From an uncultured Pseudoxanthomonas sp. (GTDB lineage: Bacteria > Pseudomonadota > Gammaproteobacteria > Xanthomonadales > Xanthomonadaceae): DNA of 30,440 nucleotides. Below the pieces are notes generated by a model that did not search any database, was not told where the DNA came from, and saw only the letters and a program-made list of their open reading frames with translations. Made by a program: the position numbers and the translations under genes. The stretch is taken from assembly GCA_946479745.1 (NCBI GenBank), contig CAMLGZ010000032.1, positions 1 to 30,440 on the forward strand. The letters are read 5' to 3'. Below, piece after piece: positions 1 through 7,150 of the stretch (position 1 is the first letter of the stretch; each line of letters begins with the position of its first letter).

Positions 1-2
1 CG

Positions 3-641
3 GTCGAATACCAGATCGAAGGCATCAACCAGATCCAGGCCAAGCCGCAGATCGGACTGGATTTCGCGCATGCGCTGCGCAGCATCGTGCGTCAGGACCC
101 GGACATCATCATGATCGGCGAAATGCGCGATCTGGAAACCGCGCGCATCGCCATCCAGTCCGCGCTCACCGGCCACTTGGTGCTGTCCACGCTGCACACC
201 AACAACGCCGCCGGCGGCATCACCCGCATGCTGGACATGGGCGTGGAGGACTATCTGTTGACCTCCACCATCAACGGCATCCTGGCCCAGCGCCTGGTGC
301 GGCGTCTGGAGCCTGCGCATGCGGAGAAGTACCCGGCCTCGCCGGAGGAAATAGAGAAGTTCGGCCTGCGCCGCTACCAGCCTCAGGGCGAGATATTCCT
401 GTATCGCCCGCGCGCTTCGGCCATCGCCCCGACCGGGTACCTGGGCCGCACCACCATCATGGAATTCCTGGTCATGAACGACGAGCTGCGCCGTGCGGTG
501 ATGCGTCATGCCGGCATGGGCGAGCTGGAGCAACTGGCGCGCGATGCGGGCATGCGCACGATGTACGAGGACGGTATCGTCAAGGCGTTGAGCGGGGAGA
601 CGACGATCGAGGAAGTGTTGCGGGTGACGGAGGATGCATGA
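3..641 (+). CDS. gspE: GspE/XpsE, type II secretion ATPase (3' part only)
   Basis: This is the C-terminal part of the cytoplasmic hexameric ATPase that powers pseudopilus assembly; the gene begins before the window and the reading frame enters at base 3. Visible ATPase elements are the Walker B/Asp-box region ([12 protein letters not shown], just after base 87) and the His box ([14 protein letters not shown], about 168-210). The terminal module [13 protein letters not shown] and the tail [14 protein letters not shown] are typical of GspE/PilB ATPases. The metal-binding region, where many GspE proteins carry two CxxC pairs, has none here ([15 protein letters not shown] and [13 protein letters not shown]). 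GspF follows only after a 486-bp gap that contains a nuclease gene, unlike the tight spacing in the rest of the operon. The family call is secure; the N-terminal domain and Walker A lie outside the window. Confidence 0.96.
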   Translation, partial: VEYQIEGINQIQAKPQIGLDFAHALRSIVRQDPDIIMIGEMRDLETARIAIQSALTGHLVLSTLHTNNAAGGITRMLDMGVEDYLLTSTINGILAQRLVRRLEPAHAEKYPASPEEIEKFGLRRYQPQGEIFLYRPRASAIAPTGYLGRTTIMEFLVMNDELRRAVMRHAGMGELEQLARDAGMRTMYEDGIVKALSGETTIEEVLRVTEDA

Positions 642-663
642 TCAGACAGACCGCAATAGGAGA

Positions 664-675
664 ATGACCGTATAG
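664..675 (+). other. Strong Shine-Dalgarno followed by a three-codon mini-ORF
   Basis: AGGAGA at 658-663 directly abuts ATG ACC GTA TAG. This is the best ribosome-binding sequence near the gspE-gspF junction, yet it leads to a stop after three codons. It lies just left of the inverted-repeat unit at 676. One reading is that it once served gspF and was separated from it by the insertion. It could equally be chance or a leader peptide. Confidence 0.35.
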
Positions 676-724
676 CTTCAGGTCGTCATTCCCGCGAAGG
701 CGGGAACCCAGCGACTTTGCTTTT
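676..724 (+). repeat. Left 49-bp inverted repeat of the GIY-YIG unit (GTCAT-type hairpin)
   Basis: This arm pairs with 1026-1074 in inverted orientation; comparison by eye gives 47 of 49 matching positions. It contains the hairpin GTCATTCCCGCGAAGGCGGG (stem CCCGC/GCGGG, loop GAAG), followed by a conserved tail AACCCAGCGACTTTGC. The arm ends three bases before the first ATG of the nuclease gene. The same GTCAT-headed family occurs at 13913, 14045, 14136, 20468 and 20538 with different stems. Confidence 0.9.
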
Positions 725-727
725 GGA

Positions 728-1027
728 ATGCTTATGGACAAGCAACCAGCGACTTACATTCTTGCTAGCAATAGAAATGGGACCCTGTACATCGGAGTCA
801 CCAGCGATCTTATCGCCAGAGTTTGGCAGCACCGCGAACACGTCGTCGCGGGGTTCACAAACAAGTACCGCGTGACGAAACTGGTCTGGTATGAGATGCG
901 CGGCACAATGGAAGAAGCAATCCTCCGCGAAAAACGGATCAAGAAGTGGAACCGGGCGTGGAAAACCCGGTTGATCGAAGAGAAGAACCTCTATTGGAAT
1001 GATCTTTGGGAAGAGATCATCGGTTAA
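728..1027 (+). CDS. Small GIY-YIG nuclease family protein
   Basis: The predicted protein has 99 residues and is a single GIY-YIG domain of the short stand-alone (YhbQ/URI-like) type. Visible elements are TYIL (GIY position, about residue 9), GTLYIGVTSDL (YIG position), the catalytic Arg context LIARVWQHREH, GFTNKY, and the conserved Glu helix AILREKRIKKWNRAWKTRLI. The family's terminal NPxW.DL appears as NLYWNDL. GIY-YIG proteins cut DNA, but the role of these short versions is not settled. The ATG at 734 (residue 3) may be the true start, because GGA at 725-727 is better spaced from it. The gene is framed by 49-bp inverted repeats, the right one starting inside its stop codon. It sits between gspE and gspF, where a nuclease has no function in secretion, so a mobile or repeat-associated role is inferred. 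Confidence 0.88.
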   Translation: MLMDKQPATYILASNRNGTLYIGVTSDLIARVWQHREHVVAGFTNKYRVTKLVWYEMRGTMEEAILREKRIKKWNRAWKTRLIEEKNLYWNDLWEEIIG

Positions 1028-1074
1028 GAGCAAAGTCGCTGGGTTCCCGCCTTCGCGGGAATGACGATCTGAAG
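1026..1074 (-). repeat. Right 49-bp inverted repeat of the GIY-YIG unit
   Basis: This is the inverted partner of 676-724 (47 of 49 positions). It begins within the TAA stop codon of the nuclease gene (1025-1027) and reaches GACGATCTGAAG. Together the arms and gene form a compact unit of about 399 bp. I see no convincing target-site duplication outside the arms. Confidence 0.9.
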
Positions 1075-1095
1075 AGTTCCGGTTATATCTGATAA

Positions 1096-1127
1096 ACCAC
1101 AACCCACAGCCCACAGCCCACAGCCCA
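1096..1127 (+). repeat. Tandem heptamer CCCACAG immediately before gspF
   Basis: Three perfect CCCACAG copies lie at 1103-1109, 1110-1116 and 1117-1123, with a partial copy on each side. The array occupies the place where a ribosome-binding site should be and abuts the gspF ATG at 1128. No Shine-Dalgarno sequence is visible there. Confidence 0.85.
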
Positions 1128-2342
1128 ATGCCCCTCTACCGCTACAAAGCCCTCAACACCCGCGGCGAAGTCCTCGACGGCCAGATGGAAGCCGCCAACG
1201 ACGGCGAGGTGGTGGCGCGTCTGCAGGAACAAGGGCATCTGCCGGTCGAGGCCAAACTTGCCTCAGAGGGCAGCGGAACTTCATTGCGCTCGCTGTTCCA
1301 GGCCAAACCCTTCGCCGGCGACCGGCTGGTGCAGTTCACCCAGCAATTGGCGACGTTGCTGGGCGCAGGGCAACCGCTGGACCGTTCGCTGACCATCCTG
1401 TTGGAACTCCCGGAAGACGACAAAGCGCGGCGCACCATTGCCGACATCCGCGATGCGGTGCGCGGCGGCGCGCCCTTGTCCACTGCGCTGGAGCGGCAGC
1501 ACGGCACGTTCTCGCGCCTGTACATCAACATGGTGCGCGCGGGCGAAGCCGGCGGCAGCATGCACGAAACCTTGCAGCGTCTTGCCGATTATCTGGAGCG
1601 CAGCAGCGCCATGCGCGGGCGCGTGATCAATGCGATGGTCTACCCGGCGATCCTGATGGTGGTGGTGGGCTTCGCGCTGCTGTTCCTGATGGGCTACGTG
1701 GTGCCGCAGTTCGCGTTGATGTACGAAAGCCTAGACGTGACCCTGCCATGGTTCACCCGCGGCGTGCTCGCTCTGGGGTTGTTCGTGCGCGACTGGTGGT
1801 TCGTGCTGATCGCGGTGCCGGCGGCCTTGCTTTGGTGGTTCGACCGCAAACGCCGCGATCCGGTGTTCCGCGATCGTTTCGATGCATGGCTGCTGCAGAA
1901 GAAGTTGGTCGGACCGCTGGTGGCGAAAATGGAAACCGCGCGCCTGGCGCGCACCCTGGGCACCTTGTTGAAGAACGGCGTGCCCCTGCTGGCCGCGCTG
2001 GGCATTTCGCGCAACGTGCTCGGCAACCGCGCGTTGTCCGCAGACGTCGAACAGGCCGCCGAGGACGTGAAGAACGGCCATGGCCTGTCCGCTTCGCTGG
2101 CCAAGGGCAAGCGCTTCCCGCGCCTGGCGTTGCAGATGATCCAGGTGGGCGAGGAATCCGGCGCGCTGGACGGCATGTTGCTGAAAACCGCCGACACCTT
2201 CGAGCTGGAAACCGCGCAGGCCATGGACCGCATGCTGGCCGCGCTGGTGCCAGTGATCACCCTGGTCTTGGCGGCGGTGGTCGGCATGGTCATCATCGCT
2301 GTGCTGGTGCCGCTGTACGATCTGACCAATTCGATCGGTTGA
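1128..2342 (+). CDS. gspF: GspF/XpsF, type II secretion inner-membrane platform protein
   Basis: GspF is the polytopic inner-membrane protein that couples the GspE ATPase to pseudopilin assembly. The 404 residues show two copies of the T2SSF domain. The first is about 65-190 (FTQQLATLLGAGQPLDRSL and LYINMVRAGEAGG); the second is about 270-395 (LARTLGTLLKNGVPLLAAL and ALQMIQVGEESGALDGML). Membrane segments lie near 172-195, 215-237 and 375-395. The N-terminus MPLYRYKALNTRGEVLDG is typical of the family and supports the ATG at 1128, although no Shine-Dalgarno is present and a CCCACAG array abuts the start. It is separated from gspE by the GIY-YIG unit, so its expression may differ from the original operon arrangement. 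Length and domain order are normal. Confidence 0.97.
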   Translation: MPLYRYKALNTRGEVLDGQMEAANDGEVVARLQEQGHLPVEAKLASEGSGTSLRSLFQAKPFAGDRLVQFTQQLATLLGAGQPLDRSLTILLELPEDDKARRTIADIRDAVRGGAPLSTALERQHGTFSRLYINMVRAGEAGGSMHETLQRLADYLERSSAMRGRVINAMVYPAILMVVVGFALLFLMGYVVPQFALMYESLDVTLPWFTRGVLALGLFVRDWWFVLIAVPAALLWWFDRKRRDPVFRDRFDAWLLQKKLVGPLVAKMETARLARTLGTLLKNGVPLLAALGISRNVLGNRALSADVEQAAEDVKNGHGLSASLAKGKRFPRLALQMIQVGEESGALDGMLLKTADTFELETAQAMDRMLAALVPVITLVLAAVVGMVIIAVLVPLYDLTNSIG

Positions 2343-2423
2343 GGGACCGCTGGCGATTCAGGAAACAGCCCGTTCAGAGATCCCCACCCACACTAACCGC
2401 CTCATGATTCCAAGGATTTCGTA

Positions 2424-2861
2424 ATGCTGCGAGTTTCGCGCTCGATCACCCGTTCCCCCTCGCCGGCCGCGCAGAGCGGCATGAGCCTGCTGGAAATCAT
2501 CATCGTCATCGTGCTGATCGGCGCGGTGCTTACCCTGGTCGGCAGCCGCGTGCTGGGCGGCGCCGATCGCGGCAAAGCCAACCTGGCCAAATCGCAGATC
2601 CAGACCCTGGCCGGCAAGGTGGAGAACTATCAGCTGGATACCGGCAGCCTGCCTTCGCGTCTGGAAGATCTGGTCACCCAGCCGGGCAACGCGAACGGCT
2701 GGCTGGGTCCGTATGCGAAGGCGGCCGAGCTCAAGGATCCGTGGGGCCACGTCATCGAATACCGTGCGCCGGGTGAGGCGCAGCCGTTCGACCTGATCAG
2801 CCTGGGCAAGGATGGCCAAGTCGGCGGCGACAGCTACAACGCCGACATCAAGTTCGAATAA
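2424..2861 (+). CDS. gspG: GspG/XpsG, major pseudopilin
   Basis: This is the major subunit of the periplasmic pseudopilus. The 145-residue precursor has a leader ending in Gly19 and a prepilin-peptidase site QSG|MSLLE, with Glu at +5 of the mature protein and a hydrophobic helix of about 20 residues after it. Met replaces the usual Phe at +1. The C-terminal block (DPWGHVIEYRAPGE, then DLISLGKDGQVGG and NADI) is the GspG calcium-binding and fold signature. AAGGA eight bases before the ATG supports this start. It is followed by gspH after nine bases. Cleavage by GspO/PilD is expected, but that peptidase is not in the window. Confidence 0.97.
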   Translation: MLRVSRSITRSPSPAAQSGMSLLEIIIVIVLIGAVLTLVGSRVLGGADRGKANLAKSQIQTLAGKVENYQLDTGSLPSRLEDLVTQPGNANGWLGPYAKAAELKDPWGHVIEYRAPGEAQPFDLISLGKDGQVGGDSYNADIKFE

Positions 2862-2870
2862 AACGCCTGT

Positions 2871-3386
2871 ATGGAGCGGACCCGCATCCAGCGCATCCGC
2901 CTGCGCCAACCTCCGGTCGGTAGTCTGCGCAAAGCGCGGGGCGTTTCCTTGCTGGAGATGTTGCTGGTGGTGGCATTGATCGCCATCGCCGGCATGCTGG
3001 CGGCCATGGTGCTGACCGGTGGCCTGGATGGCATGCGCCTGCGCTCCAGTTCCAAGGAAATCGCTGCGCAACTTCGCTACGCGCGGGCGCAGGCCATCGC
3101 CACCGGCCAACCGCAGCGTTTTGTGATCGATCCGGCCAGACACCGTTGGCAGGGACCGAACCAGAGACAGGGAAATATTCCGCCGTCGCTGGGCGTGGAA
3201 TTCACCGGTGCGCGCGAAGCGCAGGCGCGCGCGGGTGAAGGCGGCATCCTGTTCTTCCCGGACGGAGCTTCCACCGGCGGCCGGGTGCAGCTGAGCGCGA
3301 AGAAAGCGGCCTGGCGCATCGACGTGGCCTGGCTGACTGGCGAAGTCAGGCTGGCGCGCGCGCCTGGTGGTGCGCCGTCGCCATGA
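2871..3386 (+). CDS. gspH: GspH/XpsH, minor pseudopilin
   Basis: This is a minor pseudopilin of the pseudopilus tip complex. The 171-residue precursor has a long basic leader (24 residues) and the cleavage site ARG|VSLLE, followed by the hydrophobic helix MLLVVALIAIAGMLAAMVL. The downstream block SKEIAAQLRYARAQAIATG is typical of the GspH/FimT family, as is the later VEFTGAREAQ / ILFFPDGASTGGRVQL segment. It lies nine bases after gspG, and gspI starts ten bases beyond its stop. The assignment rests on both family pattern and operon position. Confidence 0.93.
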   Translation: MERTRIQRIRLRQPPVGSLRKARGVSLLEMLLVVALIAIAGMLAAMVLTGGLDGMRLRSSSKEIAAQLRYARAQAIATGQPQRFVIDPARHRWQGPNQRQGNIPPSLGVEFTGAREAQARAGEGGILFFPDGASTGGRVQLSAKKAAWRIDVAWLTGEVRLARAPGGAPSP

Positions 3387-3396
3387 AATCGCTGCC

Positions 3397-3834
3397 ATGA
3401 AATCCATGCATTCCCGTCGCCAGCGCGGTTTCACTCTGATCGAAGTGATCATCGCCTTCGCCTTGCTGGCGTTGGCGCTGACCTTGTTGCTCGGTTCGCT
3501 GTCGGGCGCGGCGCGGCAAATCCGCACGGCCAACGACAGCGGGCGTGCGACCTTGCACGCGCAATCCCTGCTGGCCCAGTTGGGCGTCGGAGAAATCCTG
3601 CAGCCGGGGCGCAAGCAGGGCACGTTCGAGCAAGGACGCTATCGCTGGACGCTGGAAGTGGAGCCGTATGTCGATCCATTGAAGCGGCGTTCCCCGCAGA
3701 CCGTCGCGTCGGCGCCGCGCCTGCTGCAGTTGCAACTGGAAGTGGAATGGGGCGATGCCCCGGGCCAGCGGCTGCGCTGGCAGACGCTGCGGCTGGCGCC
3801 TGCCGACATCAATGCCTCGGCGGTCGTGCGATGA
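3397..3834 (+). CDS. gspI: GspI/XpsI, minor pseudopilin
   Basis: This minor pseudopilin nucleates the tip complex with GspJ and GspK. I take the ATG at 3397, ten bases after the gspH stop; an open frame extends upstream to a GTG at 3367 inside gspH, and an ATG at 3406 is also possible. From 3397 the protein has 145 residues, with the prepilin site RQRG|FTLIE and hydrophobic helix VIIAFALLALALTLLL. The motif ARQIRTANDSGRATLHAQSLLAQLG resembles the GspI helix that follows the transmembrane segment. Its TGA overlaps the gspJ ATG (ATGA), suggesting translational coupling. The letter assignment relies on position and the general pattern. Confidence 0.9.
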   Translation: MKSMHSRRQRGFTLIEVIIAFALLALALTLLLGSLSGAARQIRTANDSGRATLHAQSLLAQLGVGEILQPGRKQGTFEQGRYRWTLEVEPYVDPLKRRSPQTVASAPRLLQLQLEVEWGDAPGQRLRWQTLRLAPADINASAVVR

Positions 3835-4496
3835 ACCGCAAGGCCATGAACCGCAACGTCCGCGGCTTCACCCTCATCGAAGTATTGCTGGCCACGGTAT
3901 TGCTCGCCGCAGGGTTGGCGCTGGCCTTCGCCACGTTGCGTTCGGCCACGGCCATGGTGCAGCGTGGCGAAACCATCGCCCAGCGCAACGAACGCATCCG
4001 CTCGGTCGAGGGTTTCCTGCGCCGGCGCATCTCCTCGGCGCAGACCATCGCCTTCGCCATCGATCCCGATACCCAGAGGCAATACCGTTTCGTCGGCGAA
4101 GAGCGACGCATGCGTTTCGTGGCCGATTTGCCGGATTACCTGGGCCGCGGCGGACCGTACCTGCACGATCTGGTCGCGGCCGATGAAGGCAGCCAGCTGC
4201 TGGCCTCGTTCGCCATGGTCCAGGCCGGACAGACCGTGCGCGAGGCGCAGCCGCGCCCGCCGGAAATCCTGGCCGACAACCTGGGCGGCATACGCTTCCG
4301 TTATCGCGGACTGGACCAGGAGGGCAAGCTGGGGCAGTGGCAGGAACGCTGGACGGCGGCCGAGTCTCTGCCGCTGCAGGTATCGATCGACATCGAGTCC
4401 GCCGATGGCCAGGCCTGGCCCGGCTTAGTGGTATCGCTCGCGCAAGGCAACGGCCAGGACAACGGACTCGGCCAGGGCTTGGAGCCGCCGCCATGA
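3831..4496 (+). CDS. gspJ: GspJ/XpsJ, minor pseudopilin
   Basis: This is a minor pseudopilin of the GspI-J-K tip complex. The ATG at 3831 overlaps the gspI stop (ATGA); the upstream open frame inside gspI is not part of the gene. The 221-residue precursor has the cleavage site VRG|FTLIE after 12 residues and the helix [17 protein letters not shown] conserved stretch of the family follows, with [21 protein letters not shown] and a C-terminal [19 protein letters not shown] / [10 protein letters not shown] block typical of GspJ. Its own TGA overlaps gspK (ATGA at 4493). Confidence 0.93.
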   Translation: MNRKAMNRNVRGFTLIEVLLATVLLAAGLALAFATLRSATAMVQRGETIAQRNERIRSVEGFLRRRISSAQTIAFAIDPDTQRQYRFVGEERRMRFVADLPDYLGRGGPYLHDLVAADEGSQLLASFAMVQAGQTVREAQPRPPEILADNLGGIRFRYRGLDQEGKLGQWQERWTAAESLPLQVSIDIESADGQAWPGLVVSLAQGNGQDNGLGQGLEPPP

Positions 4497-5347
4497 AGCG
4501 CGAACGCGGGGCCGCCTTACTGCTGGTGTTGTGGCTGATCGCCTTGCTCACGGCATTGATCGGCGCCTTCGCCCTGACCGCGCGGGTGGAAGCCCTGCAG
4601 GGAAGGATATTGAGCGGCAGCGCCCGGGCCCAGGAAATGGCGCGGGCAGGGGTGGAGTACTCGCTGGTGCGGCTGGCCGACACCGAACCCACGACCCGCT
4701 GGCTGCCCGATGGACGCAGCTATCGGTGGAGCTACGCGGGCAGCGAAGTCGAGCTTCAGATCGTCGATGAAACCGGCAAAGTGGACCTCAATCAGGCCGG
4801 CCAACCTCTGCTCGCCGCGTTGATGCAAACGCAGGGCATCGATCAGGAGCAGGCCGGGCGCATCGCCTCGGCCATTGTCGACTGGCGCGATGCCGATCCG
4901 CTTACCCAGGTCGGCGGCGGTGCGGAAGACCCGGACTATGCAGCAGCGGGACGGCCTTATGGAGCCAAGGATGCGCCGTTCGAAACCGTGGCCGAGGTGG
5001 AACAGGTGCTGGGAATGACCCCCGAACTGTACGCCAGGCTGGAGCCGTATCTGACCCTCTACAGCGGTCGTGGCGAACCCGATCCCACTTACGCGCAGGC
5101 GCCGGTACTGACCGCGATGGGGCTGGATGCAACGACTTATCTGACGCAGCGCAGAAACCCGGTGCCCGGCGCTGGCGCAGCGCAGCTCGTGGGCGGAGGC
5201 AGCGGCACGTATAGTATCGACAGCCGCGCACGGCTGGACGATGGCCGGGTTGCGGTATTACGGACAGTGGTGCGTGCGGGTAGCGGCTCGGTACCGGGTT
5301 CGGCGTATACCGCGTTGCGATGGCAGGAAGGAACGGCAGCCCAATGA
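4493..5347 (+). CDS. gspK: GspK/XpsK, minor pseudopilin (tip)
   Basis: This is the largest minor pseudopilin and the presumed capping subunit of the pseudopilus. The ATG at 4493 overlaps the gspJ stop; the longer frame starting at 4337 is an artefact inside gspJ. The 284-residue product has a short leader MKRERG and a hydrophobic segment [20 protein letters not shown]. It lacks Glu at +5, which is normal for GspK. The block [21 protein letters not shown] and the helical insert [14 protein letters not shown] are characteristic, and [20 protein letters not shown] corresponds to the usual Y..KN.PF...EL motif. It is followed directly by gspL through an ATGA overlap. Confidence 0.95.
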   Translation: MKRERGAALLLVLWLIALLTALIGAFALTARVEALQGRILSGSARAQEMARAGVEYSLVRLADTEPTTRWLPDGRSYRWSYAGSEVELQIVDETGKVDLNQAGQPLLAALMQTQGIDQEQAGRIASAIVDWRDADPLTQVGGGAEDPDYAAAGRPYGAKDAPFETVAEVEQVLGMTPELYARLEPYLTLYSGRGEPDPTYAQAPVLTAMGLDATTYLTQRRNPVPGAGAAQLVGGGSGTYSIDSRARLDDGRVAVLRTVVRAGSGSVPGSAYTALRWQEGTAAQ

Positions 5348-6486
5348 CGACCACGCAGGAAAATCCGTCGCTGATGCAGGGCGTCCGTCGTTACGGCGCC
5401 GGCGCGGGCGGCTTTTTCCGCTGGTGGAAGCAGGCGTTGCTGTCGTGGCTGCCTTTGCGCTGGCGCGTGCTGTTCGGATTGGCCAGCAACCGCCTGCTGT
5501 TTTCCCAGATCGGCGACCAGCTGCGGCTGCAACTCCAGGATGCCGAAGGCCTGCACGAAATCGCCTGGCTGCCGTTGCCGTTGGAAACCGACCAGCTGGA
5601 TGCCGTGCTCGACAACCGCACCGGCAAACTGCCGCGCTGGCTGCTGCTGCCGGCGGCCACCGCTCTGCAGCGCCGCCTGTTACTGCCAGCTGCGGCGGCC
5701 GAGCGCTTGCGCGATGTGGTCGGCTTCGAGGTCGACCGCCAGACTCCCTTCACCGCCGACAGCGTGCGTTTCGATGCGCGTGTGTTGGGGCGCCGCGCCG
5801 ACGGTCAGCTGGACACCGAACTGGTAGTGGTTCCGCGCGCACGATTCGACGCGGCGCTGGACGGGCTGGGCGGCTTGGCCGGATCGCTGGCAGGCGTGGA
5901 CGCCAGCGAGGCCGGCGGCTTGCCTTTGGGCGTCAACTTGCTTCCCGCCGAAACACGCCGGAACCGCCGCGATGCGATGGGGGTCTGGAATTGGGTGCTG
6001 GGGGCGCTGGCGCTGCTCGGCGTGGCCGCCGCGTTCTGGCAAATTCTGGATAACCGGCGTGAATCTGCGGACGCCTTCAGCCGGCAGGTCGAAGCCCAGG
6101 CCCTTCAAGCCCGAAGCGTAGCTGCCCAGCGCCAGCAGCTGGTCGATATCGTGGAAGGCGCCGCCTTTCTCGACCGCGCCCGTTCGGCGCGTCCCACCAC
6201 TATCGAGATCTTCGACGAACTGAGCCGCCGATTGCCGGACAGCACCTATCTGGAAAAAGTCGGGATAGAAGGCGATCGCTTGCTGCTGATCGGCCTGAGC
6301 CCGGAAGCCTCGGCGCTGGTCGGGCGCATGGAAGGGTCGAAGCTGTGGCGTGCGCCCGCCCTCAGTGGCGCCCTGCAACCGGATCCGCGGACCCGGCTCG
6401 ACCGTTTCAGCATGACGGCCGAGCTTGCGACCGCCCCGGCTCAAGCCACCAGCACGGGAGCGGCCAATGGCGCCCGCCAGCCCTGA
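5344..6486 (+). CDS. gspL: GspL/XpsL, inner-membrane platform protein
   Basis: GspL is the bitopic inner-membrane protein that recruits GspE to the platform and pairs with GspM. The ATG at 5344 overlaps the gspK stop. The 380 residues comprise an actin-like cytoplasmic domain (about 1-205, with [18 protein letters not shown] and FEVDRQTPF). A single membrane segment follows near 213-233 ([18 protein letters not shown]), then a helical region and a periplasmic ferredoxin-like domain (about 280-360, [20 protein letters not shown]). The periplasmic part resembles PilN. gspM overlaps its 3' end by 20 bases. The family call is strong on architecture and position. Confidence 0.92.
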   Translation: MTTTQENPSLMQGVRRYGAGAGGFFRWWKQALLSWLPLRWRVLFGLASNRLLFSQIGDQLRLQLQDAEGLHEIAWLPLPLETDQLDAVLDNRTGKLPRWLLLPAATALQRRLLLPAAAAERLRDVVGFEVDRQTPFTADSVRFDARVLGRRADGQLDTELVVVPRARFDAALDGLGGLAGSLAGVDASEAGGLPLGVNLLPAETRRNRRDAMGVWNWVLGALALLGVAAAFWQILDNRRESADAFSRQVEAQALQARSVAAQRQQLVDIVEGAAFLDRARSARPTTIEIFDELSRRLPDSTYLEKVGIEGDRLLLIGLSPEASALVGRMEGSKLWRAPALSGALQPDPRTRLDRFSMTAELATAPAQATSTGAANGARQP

Positions 6487-7150
6487 CCGCAGCCGCCCCG
6501 ATCGCGACCGCTGGCTGGCGCTGGGATTGCTGGTCGCGGCGCTGGTGCTCGCTTATCTGCTGATCGTCCATCCGCTATGGACCGCGCCGATGCGGGAAGT
6601 GCAGGACCGCATCGACAGCGCACGCGAGCGCGAGCTGCGCGTGCGCACCCAGCTGCAGCAAGCCCCCGAGATAAAGAAAGGGCTCGCCGCCGCCTTGGCC
6701 CAGCAAGCGCAGCGTCCGGGTTTCCTGCCGGAGGCCACTCCGGAACTGGCCACTGCCGGGTTGGTGAAACGTCTGGAAACGGTGGTGCTGGAAGCCAGCC
6801 CGGGCAACCGAAGCTGCGCCATCACCAATCGCTCGCCGCTGGCCCAGCCCGGCAGCGAGCGCTTCGCGCCAGTGGTGGTACAGGTGCGTCTGAGCTGCGG
6901 CACGCCGGAGCTGGCCTCCGTGCTGTACGCGCTGGAAAGCGGCACGCCGCGTCTGTTCGTGGAAAACCTGAATGTCCTGACCATGGGTTATTCGTTCATG
7001 CCAGGGCAGTCCAGCGCCGGGTTGGATGTCAGTTTCGATCTGTACGGTTACCTGCGTCCGCCAGGCGCGGCGCGTATAGGAATGTCGCCGACGATGCCGC
7101 CAGCGATTGCGCCCGCGCCCGTGAAGCCAGGAGCAGCCGATGCGAATTGA
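6467..7150 (+). CDS. gspM: GspM/XpsM, inner-membrane platform protein
   Basis: GspM is the small inner-membrane partner of GspL. I start it at ATG 6467, inside the gspL 3' end and preceded by GGGAG; the open frame runs back to 6425. The 227-residue protein has a short basic cytoplasmic tail, one membrane helix (about residues 16-34, WLALGLLVAALVLAYLLIV), a coiled segment with RIDSARERELRVRTQLQQ, and a periplasmic domain. The domain ends with FVENLNVLTMGYSF and LDVSFDLYGYLRPP, which resembles type II secretion protein M / PilO-like folds. Its 3' end overlaps the next gene by 11 bases. Sequence conservation in this family is low, so position carries much of the weight. Confidence 0.87.
   Translation: MAPASPDRSRPDRDRWLALGLLVAALVLAYLLIVHPLWTAPMREVQDRIDSARERELRVRTQLQQAPEIKKGLAAALAQQAQRPGFLPEATPELATAGLVKRLETVVLEASPGNRSCAITNRSPLAQPGSERFAPVVVQVRLSCGTPELASVLYALESGTPRLFVENLNVLTMGYSFMPGQSSAGLDVSFDLYGYLRPPGAARIGMSPTMPPAIAPAPVKPGAADAN

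Noticed and set aside
676..1074. GIY-YIG unit considered as a classic insertion sequence
   Set aside because: There is no transposase of a known IS family and no convincing target duplication; the arms are hairpin repeats also found elsewhere without the gene.
686..1114. Minus-strand open frame of 142 codons across the GIY-YIG unit
   Set aside because: It reads through both inverted repeats (giving the HSREGGNP peptide typical of translated repeats) and is antisense to a recognisable GIY-YIG domain.
1096..1127. Heptamer array considered as a CRISPR-like or DnaA-type repeat cluster
   Set aside because: The units are seven bases with no spacers, and no DnaA-box sequence or cas gene is present.
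2358..3623. Minus-strand open frame of 421 codons opposite gspG-gspI
   Set aside because: Long antisense frames are common in high-GC DNA; the plus strand has clear pseudopilin genes with prepilin cleavage sites.
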